Shown here: positions 42,530-52,678 of the stretch, one piece after another
How the letters are laid out: the number at the start of each line of letters is the position of its first letter
Numbering within the stretch: the first letter of the stretch is position 1
Assembly: GCF_001890385.1 (NCBI RefSeq)
Contig: NZ_CP018221.1
Location: 1,785,501-1,849,500, forward strand
Reading direction: 5' to 3'
DNA length: 64,000 bases
Origin: Tardibacter chloracetimidivorans
GTDB lineage: Bacteria > Pseudomonadota > Alphaproteobacteria > Sphingomonadales > Sphingomonadaceae
Made by a program: the position numbers and the translations under genes
The notes under the pieces: model-generated
Told to the model about the DNA's origin: nothing
The model's input: the letters and a program-made list of their open reading frames with translations, nothing else
Database searches by the model: none

Positions 42530-44946
42530 TCCGGCATTTCCTCTAGCGCGGTTTCCATGTCAGGCGCACGATCAGGCCCAACCTCTCCCGGCCGCCACCA
42601 GTATTCCTGCCCAGTCTCGCGAGCATATTTCTCCACACGGCTGAACGCCTCGTAATATTCTGGGTCTACCATCGCCTGCATCTGGTCAAGCATTGTACGC
42701 TCAAATGCAAGCCGCGCATACCACAGAGAGCCGCCCGGTGTGTACCGCTTGGCAAACTTCACCATATCGCGGCCAAGCCGCATGTCCTTGCCCTGATAGG
42801 TCTCCCATGCATTGCCGGCCGTCAAAGTAATCGCATCGCCGACAGCGCCAACCACAGGCCCGGCCATCGTTCCGCTAAGGCCACCGCCGAAGCGATTTTC
42901 CGTTGACGTGATGAAGTCCCCGAAAATGCCAAATCCGCCACCCTGCAACAACGCAGCACCCCAGAACTTCTGGTCATTCATGGGGCGTGGGTCACGGCCC
43001 TTGGCGATTTCCTTCAACTGCAAGGCCAGCGCCCCCATTAGGGTTGTTGTGATCGCCAGTCCGGCGGCATACTGCAACCGGCTAAATCCTTGCTGCTCCA
43101 TCGTGCGGCGGCCGTGAGTTAGCAACATCGACACCCCGAACGACTTGAACAACAAGGCTGAGCGCGCAATCTCACCCATCCATGTGCCGGGCCGCTCAAC
43201 GTTCATAACTGAGCGCGCCCGCACAGTAGCAGATGGTACGGCGAAATCCGTCTCGGTCAGAACCATTTCCAACAGCCGGTCACCAAGGCGCTGGTCTGCC
43301 ACATCCTCCGGACGAAGGAACGACGCGCCACCATGCTTATATTGCTCGGTGGTCCGGATCACATCCCAATCTTCCGGGCTAATCCCGTAGCGCTGCAACG
43401 CACGACGGAACGCCGGGTCCAGCGCGTCCATGTTCTTCCCCGACTGGTCCGCAATGTGACCGAGGAACTCCATGCCAAACGCCCATCTGCCGGCCTGTGT
43501 CCACGCCGAAAGCCCGGATGCGCGCAGAATGCCATCGGCGAGACGCGAGGCAAGTTCAGGTCCGACGCTCTCCCCGATATAGCGGTTCTGCGAAGCCGCC
43601 ATTTTCGACGCTTCCTCAGCGATAAGCCCCAGCCTGATCGCAACTTTCTGATCCGCCGTCATGGTCGGGCGAAGCAATTTCAGATAGCCGGTGATCGCTC
43701 CTGCCACCGGAAGCCCATTGAATCTGCGCGTTACGGCCTGGAATGCGGTATCGGTAGTCGCTGAAATCGCCGCCGATCCGAGCATGGCCGACGTGAGAAC
43801 AGAGCGGATACCCGAAAAACGTCGCGCCATCTTCTGGCTTACAGGGGTTTGCGCTGCTCCCGAAACGGTGTCGAACATTGCTTGCAACTGACGAACAGAC
43901 GAACTGGCGGCGTCTATATTATCTCCAGCCCCGAGAGCGGCATCCTTCTGAATAACGTCCTGAAGCCAGCGAACGGTAGCCTTGGGGCTTGGACCAAGTA
44001 TCTCCATCATGGCAATGTCCCGGCTCATTCCCGAGATGTGGCCCATCATGGAATCAAATGGCGTCGCCGACCCAAACGATTCCTGATACGAAAGCCAGCT
44101 ATCGGCATCCTTGAACACCAAGAAGCGTTCATCCGCCCGCTTGTTTGCGAGCTTCTTCCCGCCGACTGTCCCCGGCGCCCGATCCGCCCACCCCTCGGTT
44201 CGGATGGTTTCATAGACGTGGGTGAGCGCCTCTCTCAAGCCTTCGGCGGTGAAGGGCCTGCCTGTGATGTCGTCGATCATCCGTTCCGGATCGAGTCTGG
44301 GCAGGATGAAATCATACCATGACTGGAAGCCCGCCCTCCGAACCTTAAAGCTGTCATGGCTTTGGGGCATACCCCAGCCCTCAAGCTTGCCAATCGCGCC
44401 GCCAGCGGCATTGAACCGCGTGCGGAGCATCTCCGCCGTCTGACGCCAGGCGTCCGCAAGTTCCTTCGCCGCTAGATTGCCGGTGTCAGCTCCAAACAAC
44501 TCCCGCACAATATCCGTCAGTCCGGCGGGGTCTCTAACCCTTCCGATCAATGTCCTGCGGTGCTTGGCAAGAACGCCTTCCATCATGGCATGGGCGCGAC
44601 CGACAACAGCCTTCCTGCGGCCTTCCACATTGGAATACTGCGCGCGGCTGTCCTGGTCGATCATGGCGAGCGCGGCGGTGCCAACAGGGCCGTCAAAGCT
44701 TTTGATGTTCTCCAACGCCTGCTGCTGGGCAGAAATCTGGAGCAGCGCCTGTCGCTTGCGCGTCAATGCCTCCGCCTCAAGTCTGGTCAGAGTTTCCTCG
44801 CTCGCCTTGGCGGCGGCAGCGGCAGCCCCCATCTGGCGCGCATACTCACGCTCAAGGGAGTCGTATAGTTCCTCCATCTGCGCGGCTTGTTCCGGGGTGA
44901 CTTCGCCCCGCTCAAGCATTTGCGGGATACAGACCTTGAGGCTCAC
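42526..44946 (-). CDS. Large internal virion (ejection) protein candidate, 806 residues
   Basis: A long, mostly helical protein without signal peptide. Residues 1-110 are coiled coil; later parts carry Ala/Gly-rich amphipathic helices (residues about 395-420 and 620-650). By position after the 762-residue muramidase-containing protein it is the last ejection protein of a T7/BPP-1-type set (gp16-like), used to form a DNA channel across the envelope. No sequence motif proves this; it is inferred from order, size and composition. Confidence 0.7.
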   Translation of the reverse strand: MSLKVCIPQMLERGEVTPEQAAQMEELYDSLEREYARQMGAAAAAAKASEETLTRLEAEALTRKRQALLQISAQQQALENIKSFDGPVGTAALAMIDQDSRAQYSNVEGRRKAVVGRAHAMMEGVLAKHRRTLIGRVRDPAGLTDIVRELFGADTGNLAAKELADAWRQTAEMLRTRFNAAGGAIGKLEGWGMPQSHDSFKVRRAGFQSWYDFILPRLDPERMIDDITGRPFTAEGLREALTHVYETIRTEGWADRAPGTVGGKKLANKRADERFLVFKDADSWLSYQESFGSATPFDSMMGHISGMSRDIAMMEILGPSPKATVRWLQDVIQKDAALGAGDNIDAASSSVRQLQAMFDTVSGAAQTPVSQKMARRFSGIRSVLTSAMLGSAAISATTDTAFQAVTRRFNGLPVAGAITGYLKLLRPTMTADQKVAIRLGLIAEEASKMAASQNRYIGESVGPELASRLADGILRASGLSAWTQAGRWAFGMEFLGHIADQSGKNMDALDPAFRRALQRYGISPEDWDVIRTTEQYKHGGASFLRPEDVADQRLGDRLLEMVLTETDFAVPSATVRARSVMNVERPGTWMGEIARSALLFKSFGVSMLLTHGRRTMEQQGFSRLQYAAGLAITTTLMGALALQLKEIAKGRDPRPMNDQKFWGAALLQGGGFGIFGDFITSTENRFGGGLSGTMAGPVVGAVGDAITLTAGNAWETYQGKDMRLGRDMVKFAKRYTPGGSLWYARLAFERTMLDQMQAMVDPEYYEAFSRVEKYARETGQEYWWRPGEVGPDRAPDMETALEEMPD

Positions 44947-47231
44947 AGGCAGCGCCTCGCCGCATCAATAGCGGCTTGCTCCGCCTCCGCCTCTCGAAGT
45001 ACATCGTCCAACGTTTTCAAAGGCCCCTCCTCCCCGATCTGAAAGGCAAGGTTGCCGTCCCTGTCCGTAAACCCCAGCAGGTCGTGCTCAACGCTATCGG
45101 TCTGCGCACGCGCCTCCGGGGATGACACTTCGCTATAGCCAGACAGCGACTTTACTTCAGCATCGATGTTCGCGACTTCAGTCGTGTCGCGCTGAGTGAT
45201 CGTTTGATCGGCCTTGGCTTCCGGCGCGCTTTCCGTTATTATCGGCTCGCCCTCGCGGACAGGGGAGCCTTCCTGTCCTACCTTGGCACCAAGTCCGTCG
45301 TCCGGTGCCAGCGGGGGCGTCATCTTTTCCAGCCTAGCCCCGGCCCTCTTGCCTTTCTCATAGGCGGTCAGGAGCCAAGTCTTTTGCTGGTTGTCCCAAT
45401 CCAGACGAACAGCCGCCTCATGGGTTGGGCTTTCCAGCCGGATACGATTTGCGCTTTCGCTCTGTACGGTCATCCCGGCGATAATCTCGGGGAGATTTTC
45501 AACGACTTCCGGGTGGAACTTTGTCAGCTTTGCAAGGCCAAAGCCGTCGCTCTTGTTCGTCCCGGCTTCACCCCACACAAGATCGATCGGGCCGATTTCA
45601 GGATGCGAAAGCGCGGCAGGAACCTCGCCAATCTGATCCGTCTTCAGACGCTCTACCGCCGCAGTCCAGTTACCGGCCAAGTCGCTGTGGACTGGTCCGA
45701 AAGCAGACTCCTGCACCACTGGGATGCTGACGGGTTCTCCAGCGGATTCCGGAGTGACCGAAAACCCATCTGCGGTTTTGATGATGTCCGCTCGAATGGC
45801 CGGCTCCGCGTCGATACGGGCCTCCAGCGCCTCAAGCCTGTTTTCCCACCCCTTGGTGTATTTGGCATATTCCGGCTTGGCAGAAAGACGGGCGTATTCC
45901 TTACGACGGAGTTCAATCAAGCCTTCGACCGAACGCCCCGCCCTCTCCCATAGAATCTTGGCCTTGCCGACGCCGTGGTTGACCGCCGTGTCAAACAGCA
46001 CCGTAGCCGACCGACCGTCGAGACGATCCAGACCAAGAGGCTGCCAATAGCGGTTCTTGTAGATTTGCAGCGCCTCGGCGCGCGTCAGGTTCTCAACGTC
46101 AACATCGGGGTTGGCATTCTTGGAAATGCCGTACCGAGTGACGCCGCCACTATCCACCACGCGGGTTTCGCCGCCCTCCAAATCGTCAATGACAAAGCTG
46201 GCGATGTCATCAAAATCAGGTGCGGCGGACGGGGTTTTGAAGTCCGGAACCGGGCGGTCCATTTCCAAAGCATTGATCGCAGTGGTCAGTCTCGCGCCAT
46301 GCGCCGCATCTCCGGCAGGGGTCTGAACGAATGGGCTGGCTTCCTTGATGTCCAGCTCGCGCGTGACAACCTGCACCGCCGCCTTTTCGTCTGGCGTCAA
46401 TCGGTCGGGGCCTATTGCTTCAACAAGACCGTCAACCGCTGCCCTGCCTTGCTTCGGTCTGGACAGGGCGATCGTCAGTCCCGCCTCGCCAGCACCCAGG
46501 AGGCCACCGAACGCCGCCGCAACCCCCATGTCCACAGCCACATCGCCTGCCCCGCGATCCTGCCCTCGCTCTTTCGCGTCTATCTGGGTCAAGGGTTCCA
46601 GCGCCAGCGTGACCCCGGCATTGATCGCCGCCTCACGCGCCGCAGTGCCAAGAATTTTTCCGGTTAACGTCGCGGCCTTAGTGACCCCACCCCCTATAGG
46701 CACATAGGACAATGGATCTGTCGAAGCCGTTCCCAGCGCGCCCAGCCAGTATGCGGCCTTGCCGCCGATGGTCGAACGCTCATAGACTGCCCCCGCCTCC
46801 TGTTCGTCCTTGTTGCGGCGGGCGTATGCGGTTTCCATCAAGGTCGTCTGGTCGTTGACGCCGGAAAACTCCGGCAGGAACCTTGGGTCATCCTGCCGCG
46901 CTTGCGCCACAAGCCCCCAGAACTGCCGATCGGCGTCCAGTGCCGCCTTGTGCTGCGGAAGAAGCTTTCCCCCGGTCCTGCTAAGTCTACCTGCTTCACG
47001 GGCGAGATAATGATCATATTGCGGGGCCTTCAGCCCCTTCGCCTTCAAGGCTGCATCGAAAGCGCCAAGCACGTCGCCTTCATAGCGGGCTTGATGCAGC
47101 CCCCAATCCGTACCGGCGTTACCCGCCTTCCATCCCGCCTTCAGGCTTTCCGTGCCGAACCCCACATCGGGCGGCGGCGAAGCCGGGGAAAACGGCACGT
47201 CAACGGGATCGAACGCCTCAAAGATACCCAT
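44943..47231 (-). CDS. Internal virion protein with embedded GH108-type muramidase
   Basis: A 762-residue protein. Around residues 340-490 it carries a lysozyme domain: VIDDLEGGETRVVDSGGVTR (catalytic Glu in LEGG), then ALQIYKNRYWQPLGLD and LFDTAVNHGVGKAKILWE, which is the GH108/PG-binding layout. N- and C-terminal parts are helical. Podoviruses place such a murein hydrolase in an ejected internal protein to open peptidoglycan at entry. The overlaps with both neighbours are 1-4 bases. Confidence 0.82.
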   Translation of the reverse strand: MGIFEAFDPVDVPFSPASPPPDVGFGTESLKAGWKAGNAGTDWGLHQARYEGDVLGAFDAALKAKGLKAPQYDHYLAREAGRLSRTGGKLLPQHKAALDADRQFWGLVAQARQDDPRFLPEFSGVNDQTTLMETAYARRNKDEQEAGAVYERSTIGGKAAYWLGALGTASTDPLSYVPIGGGVTKAATLTGKILGTAAREAAINAGVTLALEPLTQIDAKERGQDRGAGDVAVDMGVAAAFGGLLGAGEAGLTIALSRPKQGRAAVDGLVEAIGPDRLTPDEKAAVQVVTRELDIKEASPFVQTPAGDAAHGARLTTAINALEMDRPVPDFKTPSAAPDFDDIASFVIDDLEGGETRVVDSGGVTRYGISKNANPDVDVENLTRAEALQIYKNRYWQPLGLDRLDGRSATVLFDTAVNHGVGKAKILWERAGRSVEGLIELRRKEYARLSAKPEYAKYTKGWENRLEALEARIDAEPAIRADIIKTADGFSVTPESAGEPVSIPVVQESAFGPVHSDLAGNWTAAVERLKTDQIGEVPAALSHPEIGPIDLVWGEAGTNKSDGFGLAKLTKFHPEVVENLPEIIAGMTVQSESANRIRLESPTHEAAVRLDWDNQQKTWLLTAYEKGKRAGARLEKMTPPLAPDDGLGAKVGQEGSPVREGEPIITESAPEAKADQTITQRDTTEVANIDAEVKSLSGYSEVSSPEARAQTDSVEHDLLGFTDRDGNLAFQIGEEGPLKTLDDVLREAEAEQAAIDAARRCL

Positions 47232-49234
47232 TAGCGCAGTTTCCGCACATCGAGACGGAACGGCTGCCCATCTTCGCGGGCGATGAACCCGCGCCCATCA
47301 AACAGGCGATAGACGCCATCACCTTCCGCAACCAGGTCCATCTGCTTCAGTCTGGAGAGCGGGACAGGTGCACCGTTGCTCCACACCGGCTTGCCGCCTC
47401 CGGCAAGCGCAAACTTCGTTTCGTCGGCGCGGGCAATGGCCGTGTCCATCTCTGTCTGAGAGACGCCCGTGGGAAGGATGATCATCTCCCCCTTCCAACT
47501 GCCAAGTCCGCCGCGCATCGTTCCTGCTGAATCCTTGTAGCCACCCAATGCCGCGCTGATTGCTTGCGGCCAATCCTGCCCCTGCCAGCGCGCAGCGCCA
47601 ATGCGCGAAAGCCTTGTCGCGTAGATGTTCTTCGCCGCGTCCAGAACGCCTGCCCGCATGTCAGGAGGCAACAGGCGCATCGCGGGAGTAGCGATTTCAC
47701 CAGCAATGCGATCAGCCTCCTGCTTGTCCCAAAGGCCGGGGTTTGCCTTCAGAGCATCCTCGCCGATGATGATGTCCCGGGAGACATTCTTCGCAGCGCC
47801 CGTGCTTGGTAGAGTGGAAAGACCGGCTGCTATCCGGAACGCTCCGTCATCCGGGGCTATCTGTCGGGCAGCGGCAACGGCCCCCGTTGGCCCAAAGGCT
47901 TTGACCTGTTCAAGAACCTCCAGCTTGCCAGCCGCGCCACGATCCAGTTCAACCTTGAGTCCATCGGCTTCTTCGTCTGTGAGCGGCCGCACAGGCGCTC
48001 CGGTGCGTTTGGATACGGTTCTTGCAAGCCTCAGCCGCTCTCCAAGTGTCCTTGGGTCATCCCAGTTAAGCGGTGGGATTTCCACTCCCCATGCCCCGGC
48101 CGCCCATGACAGGGGGTCATCGTTCAACGCCGTCTGCGCGTTGTTCTTGAGCGTGATCAAATGGTCGCGGGCCACGATGTCAGAGAGTTCGGCGCTTCCA
48201 CCCGACTGCGTGATCTTCGCGGACAGGGCGTTGATGTCGTCCTGTAGTTCGGATGGGGTGGAGGCCTTGTATTCCGTGGAGAGTTTGGTCTTCAGGCCGC
48301 TTACCCGAAGGCGGTAGGCGAGCGCGTCCTTGCTGTTTGCCTCGGCGACCTTGATCGCCCTGTCAATCTGGTCCTGCGGTACTGGCACCCCGTCCGATGT
48401 CAGGCGGGCGATTTCCTCGGCTTCGTCGATCTCTTCCTGGGCAATCAGCTTTTGCTCGGCGCGGCGGGCGCGCTCCTCCGCGCGAAGGCGCGTTGCGGCC
48501 TGATCGCGCAATACCTCACGTTGGTCGCGCGGAATGAAGTCGGTCCACGTCCCGGTCTTGTCGGTTTCCAACGAGCGGGTGAGCGTCTCGACCTGCTTGG
48601 CGTCCGGAAGCAGGGTCAACCGCCCCTTGGCATAGCTTTCAACGAACTGTTGGCGCTGGGAGACTTCTTCCTGCACCGAGATGTAACCGGCTTCCCGTGC
48701 TGCCGTGATGGCCTGGGTAGTGCTTTCCAGAAGCGCCGTCGCATCCGCTTCATTGGGTGACGCAAGCGCCGCCTCGCGGTTCGTCTGCATCGTCTCGGCA
48801 AGGCCCGCCCTGCCTGCGTCCTTTTTTTTGGTAAAGACATGGCTCTTGATCGTCGCCATGCCACGGGCTGCGTCGGTTTTTATGTCCTGCTCGTAGAGCG
48901 CCCGCGCTCTTGGGCTGCGGATCATCTGTGCGGTCGTTTGCCCGATCTTGTTCAGGCGCTCGGTGTACCGCTTTTCAAGCGTCTCGTGGTCCTGATCCTG
49001 CTCGACCTCGGAATCCAGAGCGATCTTTTCCGTCAGATACTGCGATCGGGCACGGGCCGCCTGAAGCTGGTCCTCCGCCTCCTGCATCTCAAACCCGGTA
49101 TTGGCGACCGTCTGCCCCACATCGGACAGGGCATCGCCCACGGCCCCGGCATTGCGGACGGACACAACCCCACGCCGCGACTGCGGGACGGGACGTGCGC
49201 CGAGATCATCGACTGTAGGAAGTCTAGGCATCAA
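47231..49234 (-). CDS. Internal virion protein (gp15-like), 667 residues
   Basis: Nearly all helical, with long coiled coils (residues 40-100 and 245-330) and frequent Gln/Lys/Glu/Arg. It lies between the small gp14-like protein and the muramidase protein, the place of gp15 in T7-type phages. Identity is by order and form; no diagnostic motif was seen. Confidence 0.7.
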   Translation of the reverse strand: MMPRLPTVDDLGARPVPQSRRGVVSVRNAGAVGDALSDVGQTVANTGFEMQEAEDQLQAARARSQYLTEKIALDSEVEQDQDHETLEKRYTERLNKIGQTTAQMIRSPRARALYEQDIKTDAARGMATIKSHVFTKKKDAGRAGLAETMQTNREAALASPNEADATALLESTTQAITAAREAGYISVQEEVSQRQQFVESYAKGRLTLLPDAKQVETLTRSLETDKTGTWTDFIPRDQREVLRDQAATRLRAEERARRAEQKLIAQEEIDEAEEIARLTSDGVPVPQDQIDRAIKVAEANSKDALAYRLRVSGLKTKLSTEYKASTPSELQDDINALSAKITQSGGSAELSDIVARDHLITLKNNAQTALNDDPLSWAAGAWGVEIPPLNWDDPRTLGERLRLARTVSKRTGAPVRPLTDEEADGLKVELDRGAAGKLEVLEQVKAFGPTGAVAAARQIAPDDGAFRIAAGLSTLPSTGAAKNVSRDIIIGEDALKANPGLWDKQEADRIAGEIATPAMRLLPPDMRAGVLDAAKNIYATRLSRIGAARWQGQDWPQAISAALGGYKDSAGTMRGGLGSWKGEMIILPTGVSQTEMDTAIARADETKFALAGGGKPVWSNGAPVPLSRLKQMDLVAEGDGVYRLFDGRGFIAREDGQPFRLDVRKLR

Positions 49235-49674
49235 GCAAACGCTTTCGAAGCACCGGAGAGAATTGTAGAACCGGCTTTGAACAACCCGGCCCGCTTCACA
49301 TTCTTCGCCTCTTTCCGCCGCGCTTGGGCTTCCGCCTCATATTGCCGGGCCTGTGTTTCGCCCTCGTACATCGCAGACAATGCCCGGTATTCCCCCTCGC
49401 CCTCGAGATCGGCCATCATGTTCACAACGGTAGGGTCAGACGCCCCGCCACCAGATGCAGCGGCCACCGCAAGCCCACGGGAAGACGCAAGCCTTGCCTG
49501 CCTGCGCTCCTCTCTGGCCGCCCTTTGCGATGACGCGCGGGTATCCCCGGCCTGATCGTCAAGCTGTCCAGCCTGGCGCTTCAGATCCTTCGCCTGTGCC
49601 CGTGAACTGAGGATCGTTCCCCCGGCGTCCAGAAGTGTGCCGCCGATTGCCGCCGCGCCTGCCAGTTGCGCCAT
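49231..49674 (-). CDS. Internal virion protein (gp14-like), 147 residues
   Basis: It opens with a hydrophobic glycine-rich helix (LAGAAAIGGTLLDAGGTIL), then a basic coiled coil, and closes with a second amphipathic helix (AGLFKAGSTILSGASKAFA). This small ejection protein layout (outer-membrane pore former gp14 in T7) and the position fit. It overlaps both neighbours. Confidence 0.72.
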   Translation of the reverse strand: MAQLAGAAAIGGTLLDAGGTILSSRAQAKDLKRQAGQLDDQAGDTRASSQRAAREERRQARLASSRGLAVAAASGGGASDPTVVNMMADLEGEGEYRALSAMYEGETQARQYEAEAQARRKEAKNVKRAGLFKAGSTILSGASKAFA

Positions 49675-50039
49675 CAGGCACCCCCATGTTCATAAACGGC
49701 GTCGCCATCGATTTCGCCGATATATTCAAAGCCGAGCCGCTCCAGCAATTTAGGCGCTGTCGGTTCGTTCGGATCAGCCACCGCACGAACAGGAACCCGG
49801 CTCTTGTTCACCACGGCTTCCACCTTCTTGATCAGTCTCAGAACGGCGGGCTTTTTCAGATGCGGCCGCAGTTCTTCTTCAAAGGCGGAGAACAGGCAGG
49901 CGATCGGGCGGTAAAGAGCTATTCCGATGATGCCCTTCGCTTCCCCGCCCAGTTCAACCACCCATGCGCGAAAGCTCGCCGTGTGTTCCGGGTACATCGC
50001 TTTTACGTCCGCCGCAGTGGCAGGGCGCGTTGTGATCAT
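49674..50039 (-). CDS. Acyltransferase-fold phage protein (T7 gp13-like position)
   Basis: A 121-residue protein with the pattern of a small GNAT fold: MITTRPATAADVKAMYP, then KGIIGIALYRP, then APKLLERLGFEYIG. It lies directly after tail tube B, where T7-type phages encode gp13, an assembly protein that also looks GNAT-like. Catalysis is not established. Confidence 0.7.
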   Translation of the reverse strand: MITTRPATAADVKAMYPEHTASFRAWVVELGGEAKGIIGIALYRPIACLFSAFEEELRPHLKKPAVLRLIKKVEAVVNKSRVPVRAVADPNEPTAPKLLERLGFEYIGEIDGDAVYEHGGA

Positions 50040-52678
50040 TCGCTATGCGCCGCCATGCCGACGACACATGCCAACAGGGTCACAGGCTTGGGAGCCGTCG
50101 CCTTCAGGCACAAGCGGCTGTCAGTATCCCACGAACCCGCGAAGCTGAACATTTCCTCATCATAGGCCGCACGCACGGCGGTCTGATCAACGTCGTCATA
50201 ATCTTCGGTCAGCGGCAGATCGTCGAGATTGTCGAAGTCGGGGCCGTATTGCAGTCCCTGGGGGTGAATGTTCTTCGCGATGATGCCCAGCTTGTGGATG
50301 CGCTTCTTCATGGTCAGGGCCGAACCCGCATCAACAGCATAGGCCATTTTCGTCGATTTGAACGTCGCCTCATAGGGAAGCCCCGCAACCCATGACGTGA
50401 AGGTTTCGCCGATCGCCCCACTGGATACCGTGAAGGCCCCCTGATATTCGCCATCGGCCCAGACAACGACTTCCTCGCCCTCCAGATGATCCAGCCCGGT
50501 CACGGAACCAGAGCCGGTCAGGAAGCTATCGGCCTGCTTGTTCAGGGTTCCCCCAGCGCATTCGCTCTCCAGCGCCCATTTCTCGTGATAGCGCACCGTG
50601 GAACCGTTGATCGTCCGCTTCACCGTGTAATAGACCTGATCCTCTACCGTGCCCGGCAGGATGCAGATGTCCTCCACATCACCATCGGTTTCAAACGGCA
50701 CCCAGCAATTGATTTCCTCGCCCTTGTCGAGAAGCTGGATCACCACCGACCCATCGGAACGAACATAATGCACCCGCGTCTCAGGCTGGCGCTGGACGGC
50801 AATGCGGATGATCGAAGGCTCCCCGGCTTCCGGGATATGCTTGGTCAGTTCCGTCGCCGCATAGTCATAGGTACTGGCGTCATAGCTCGATTCAAACACC
50901 CGGACGGACGAACGCTGAAGGAATACGCACGATGTATCGACCTTCACCGCATTGACCGAAGCGGCCGTACCCTGATCGGTGATTTCCTTCAGGTTGAAGT
51001 TCGAAGGCGTCAGCGGTTCATCAAGCGATGTTGAGCGCACCGACCACACCGAACCCTCTGCCCCCAGAAGCAATCTCTGGGCGGGAATGATCCAGTTGAT
51101 ATTATCCACAGGCCCGCGCCCGATCGACCGATTGAGCGGCCCTGAATCGCCTTCCGTCTCATCGTCGTAATTATCATAACTGTCGGAAACGGACCCCCAT
51201 ATCCGGTCGCGCCCAGCCCACCACATGCGGCCTTCATAGATCGCAACGGAAGTGGGATAACCTCGCCTTGCGGACCAATAGCTTTCGGACCAGTCAGTCG
51301 CGGCGGATGTTTTCCCGAAGGAATCCAGAACGGCGGCGCTGACTGTGGTGGAATTGGTGTATCCAGTGACGCGAGCGATGCCCGTCTGCGAGCCATTGGT
51401 ATAGGAAAGCGTCGCTTCAGCCGTGCCGGATGTGTAGTTCCCGGACTTGATGCCGATCCGGTAATAGATGATCTGGTTGTCCAGCGTGTCATCATAGGCA
51501 ACGGAGCCATTGGTCACATACGAACCAGAAGCACTATCAACCCACGTTGCATCGTCCGTCGAGTATTGCAGGGTGATGGTCGCGGACCATGTACCGGTGA
51601 GGGTTACGATGAAGCTGCGCGCGGCCCCTACCCCGATCACCCGGATAGAGGATGAATATTGATCAGCCCCGGTGAGGGATGCCGACTGGCTTTGTCCGCT
51701 CTGCGTCAGGCGATAGAGCGTGCCGACATTGCCCGATGTGAACAGAGCGGCCGATGCAGTAAGCGTTATATCCCCGGAAACAGCAGACGGGGTGATGGTA
51801 ACAGGCCCGGTGTTCTGGATCATGAAAGGGCCGTTGTCGCTCTGATAGACGACAACAGACCAGCTATCGGATGCCCGGCGCTCGATGCGCCTTTGCTGAT
51901 ACCCGTCACAGGCAACGAACACCACATCGCCCGATTGGTCCCACCTGATCTTGTTGAGGTCGGCGGTCGCCCAGGGGGCTGTCAGTTCCATCACGCCCGA
52001 GGAGGCGACAGCCACGCTATCCACGAGCGAGGCGGCCTGCTTGAAGTTCTGAAAGTCGATGTAGAAATCGCCGGACGGGGTGAATGCCAGCGAATGAGAG
52101 CCGGTCATGAGCGTGGTTTGTGAGATATACTCATCACCACCAGCCGTGGAACCGACGCGGAGAATGACAGGCCCACGCGCGATCACGATGTTGAGCGCAT
52201 GGCGAACGCCTGTACTGGACACGGTGACTTGCTGCCTTCGGCGCGCAGAGGCCGTCCCGGATCCGATAAGGGACATATAGCCACCCGTCGCCCAGGCGGA
52301 TGTTGCGGAACCTCCATCAACATCGGTCCAGCCCGTCAGGTCGCTGGTGAACGTCCCGTTGCTGACCGTCGTGGTCACTGAAGGCCGGGTTACAAGCGCG
52401 TCATCCACCCAGACCCGCATCAGTGAGTTCGTTATCTCGATCCGCGCCGTGTCATCGGTGGAGAACACGAAGGGGATCGTGATCGACTGGTTGTTGCTTT
52501 TCGTCGCCCCGGTATATTCAAGGCCCGGCCGGAGCATCATCGAACCCAACGCACGAGGCATCCAGTTCGTCTGTTCTTCTGCAGACCATGCCGTACGCTT
52601 GAAGTCCGTACGGGCAAGCGCCAGCGGGGAGATAAGGCCCCGGTTGAACGCAAGCAGTTCGACGTTCTGCCTGCCCAT
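50036..52678 (-). CDS. Tail tubular protein B (gp12-like nozzle)
   Basis: An 880-residue beta-rich protein beginning MGRQNVELLAFNRGLISPLA and with the conserved TNWMPRALGSMMLRPGLEY block near residue 40, the hallmark of podovirus tail nozzle proteins. Later it has WWAGRDRIWGSVSDSYDNYD, as in that family. It forms the lower tail tube. The chosen ATG (52678) overlaps the tail tube A stop; the frame is open further but without a ribosome site. Confidence 0.88.
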   Translation of the reverse strand: MGRQNVELLAFNRGLISPLALARTDFKRTAWSAEEQTNWMPRALGSMMLRPGLEYTGATKSNNQSITIPFVFSTDDTARIEITNSLMRVWVDDALVTRPSVTTTVSNGTFTSDLTGWTDVDGGSATSAWATGGYMSLIGSGTASARRRQQVTVSSTGVRHALNIVIARGPVILRVGSTAGGDEYISQTTLMTGSHSLAFTPSGDFYIDFQNFKQAASLVDSVAVASSGVMELTAPWATADLNKIRWDQSGDVVFVACDGYQQRRIERRASDSWSVVVYQSDNGPFMIQNTGPVTITPSAVSGDITLTASAALFTSGNVGTLYRLTQSGQSQSASLTGADQYSSSIRVIGVGAARSFIVTLTGTWSATITLQYSTDDATWVDSASGSYVTNGSVAYDDTLDNQIIYYRIGIKSGNYTSGTAEATLSYTNGSQTGIARVTGYTNSTTVSAAVLDSFGKTSAATDWSESYWSARRGYPTSVAIYEGRMWWAGRDRIWGSVSDSYDNYDDETEGDSGPLNRSIGRGPVDNINWIIPAQRLLLGAEGSVWSVRSTSLDEPLTPSNFNLKEITDQGTAASVNAVKVDTSCVFLQRSSVRVFESSYDASTYDYAATELTKHIPEAGEPSIIRIAVQRQPETRVHYVRSDGSVVIQLLDKGEEINCWVPFETDGDVEDICILPGTVEDQVYYTVKRTINGSTVRYHEKWALESECAGGTLNKQADSFLTGSGSVTGLDHLEGEEVVVWADGEYQGAFTVSSGAIGETFTSWVAGLPYEATFKSTKMAYAVDAGSALTMKKRIHKLGIIAKNIHPQGLQYGPDFDNLDDLPLTEDYDDVDQTAVRAAYDEEMFSFAGSWDTDSRLCLKATAPKPVTLLACVVGMAAHSE

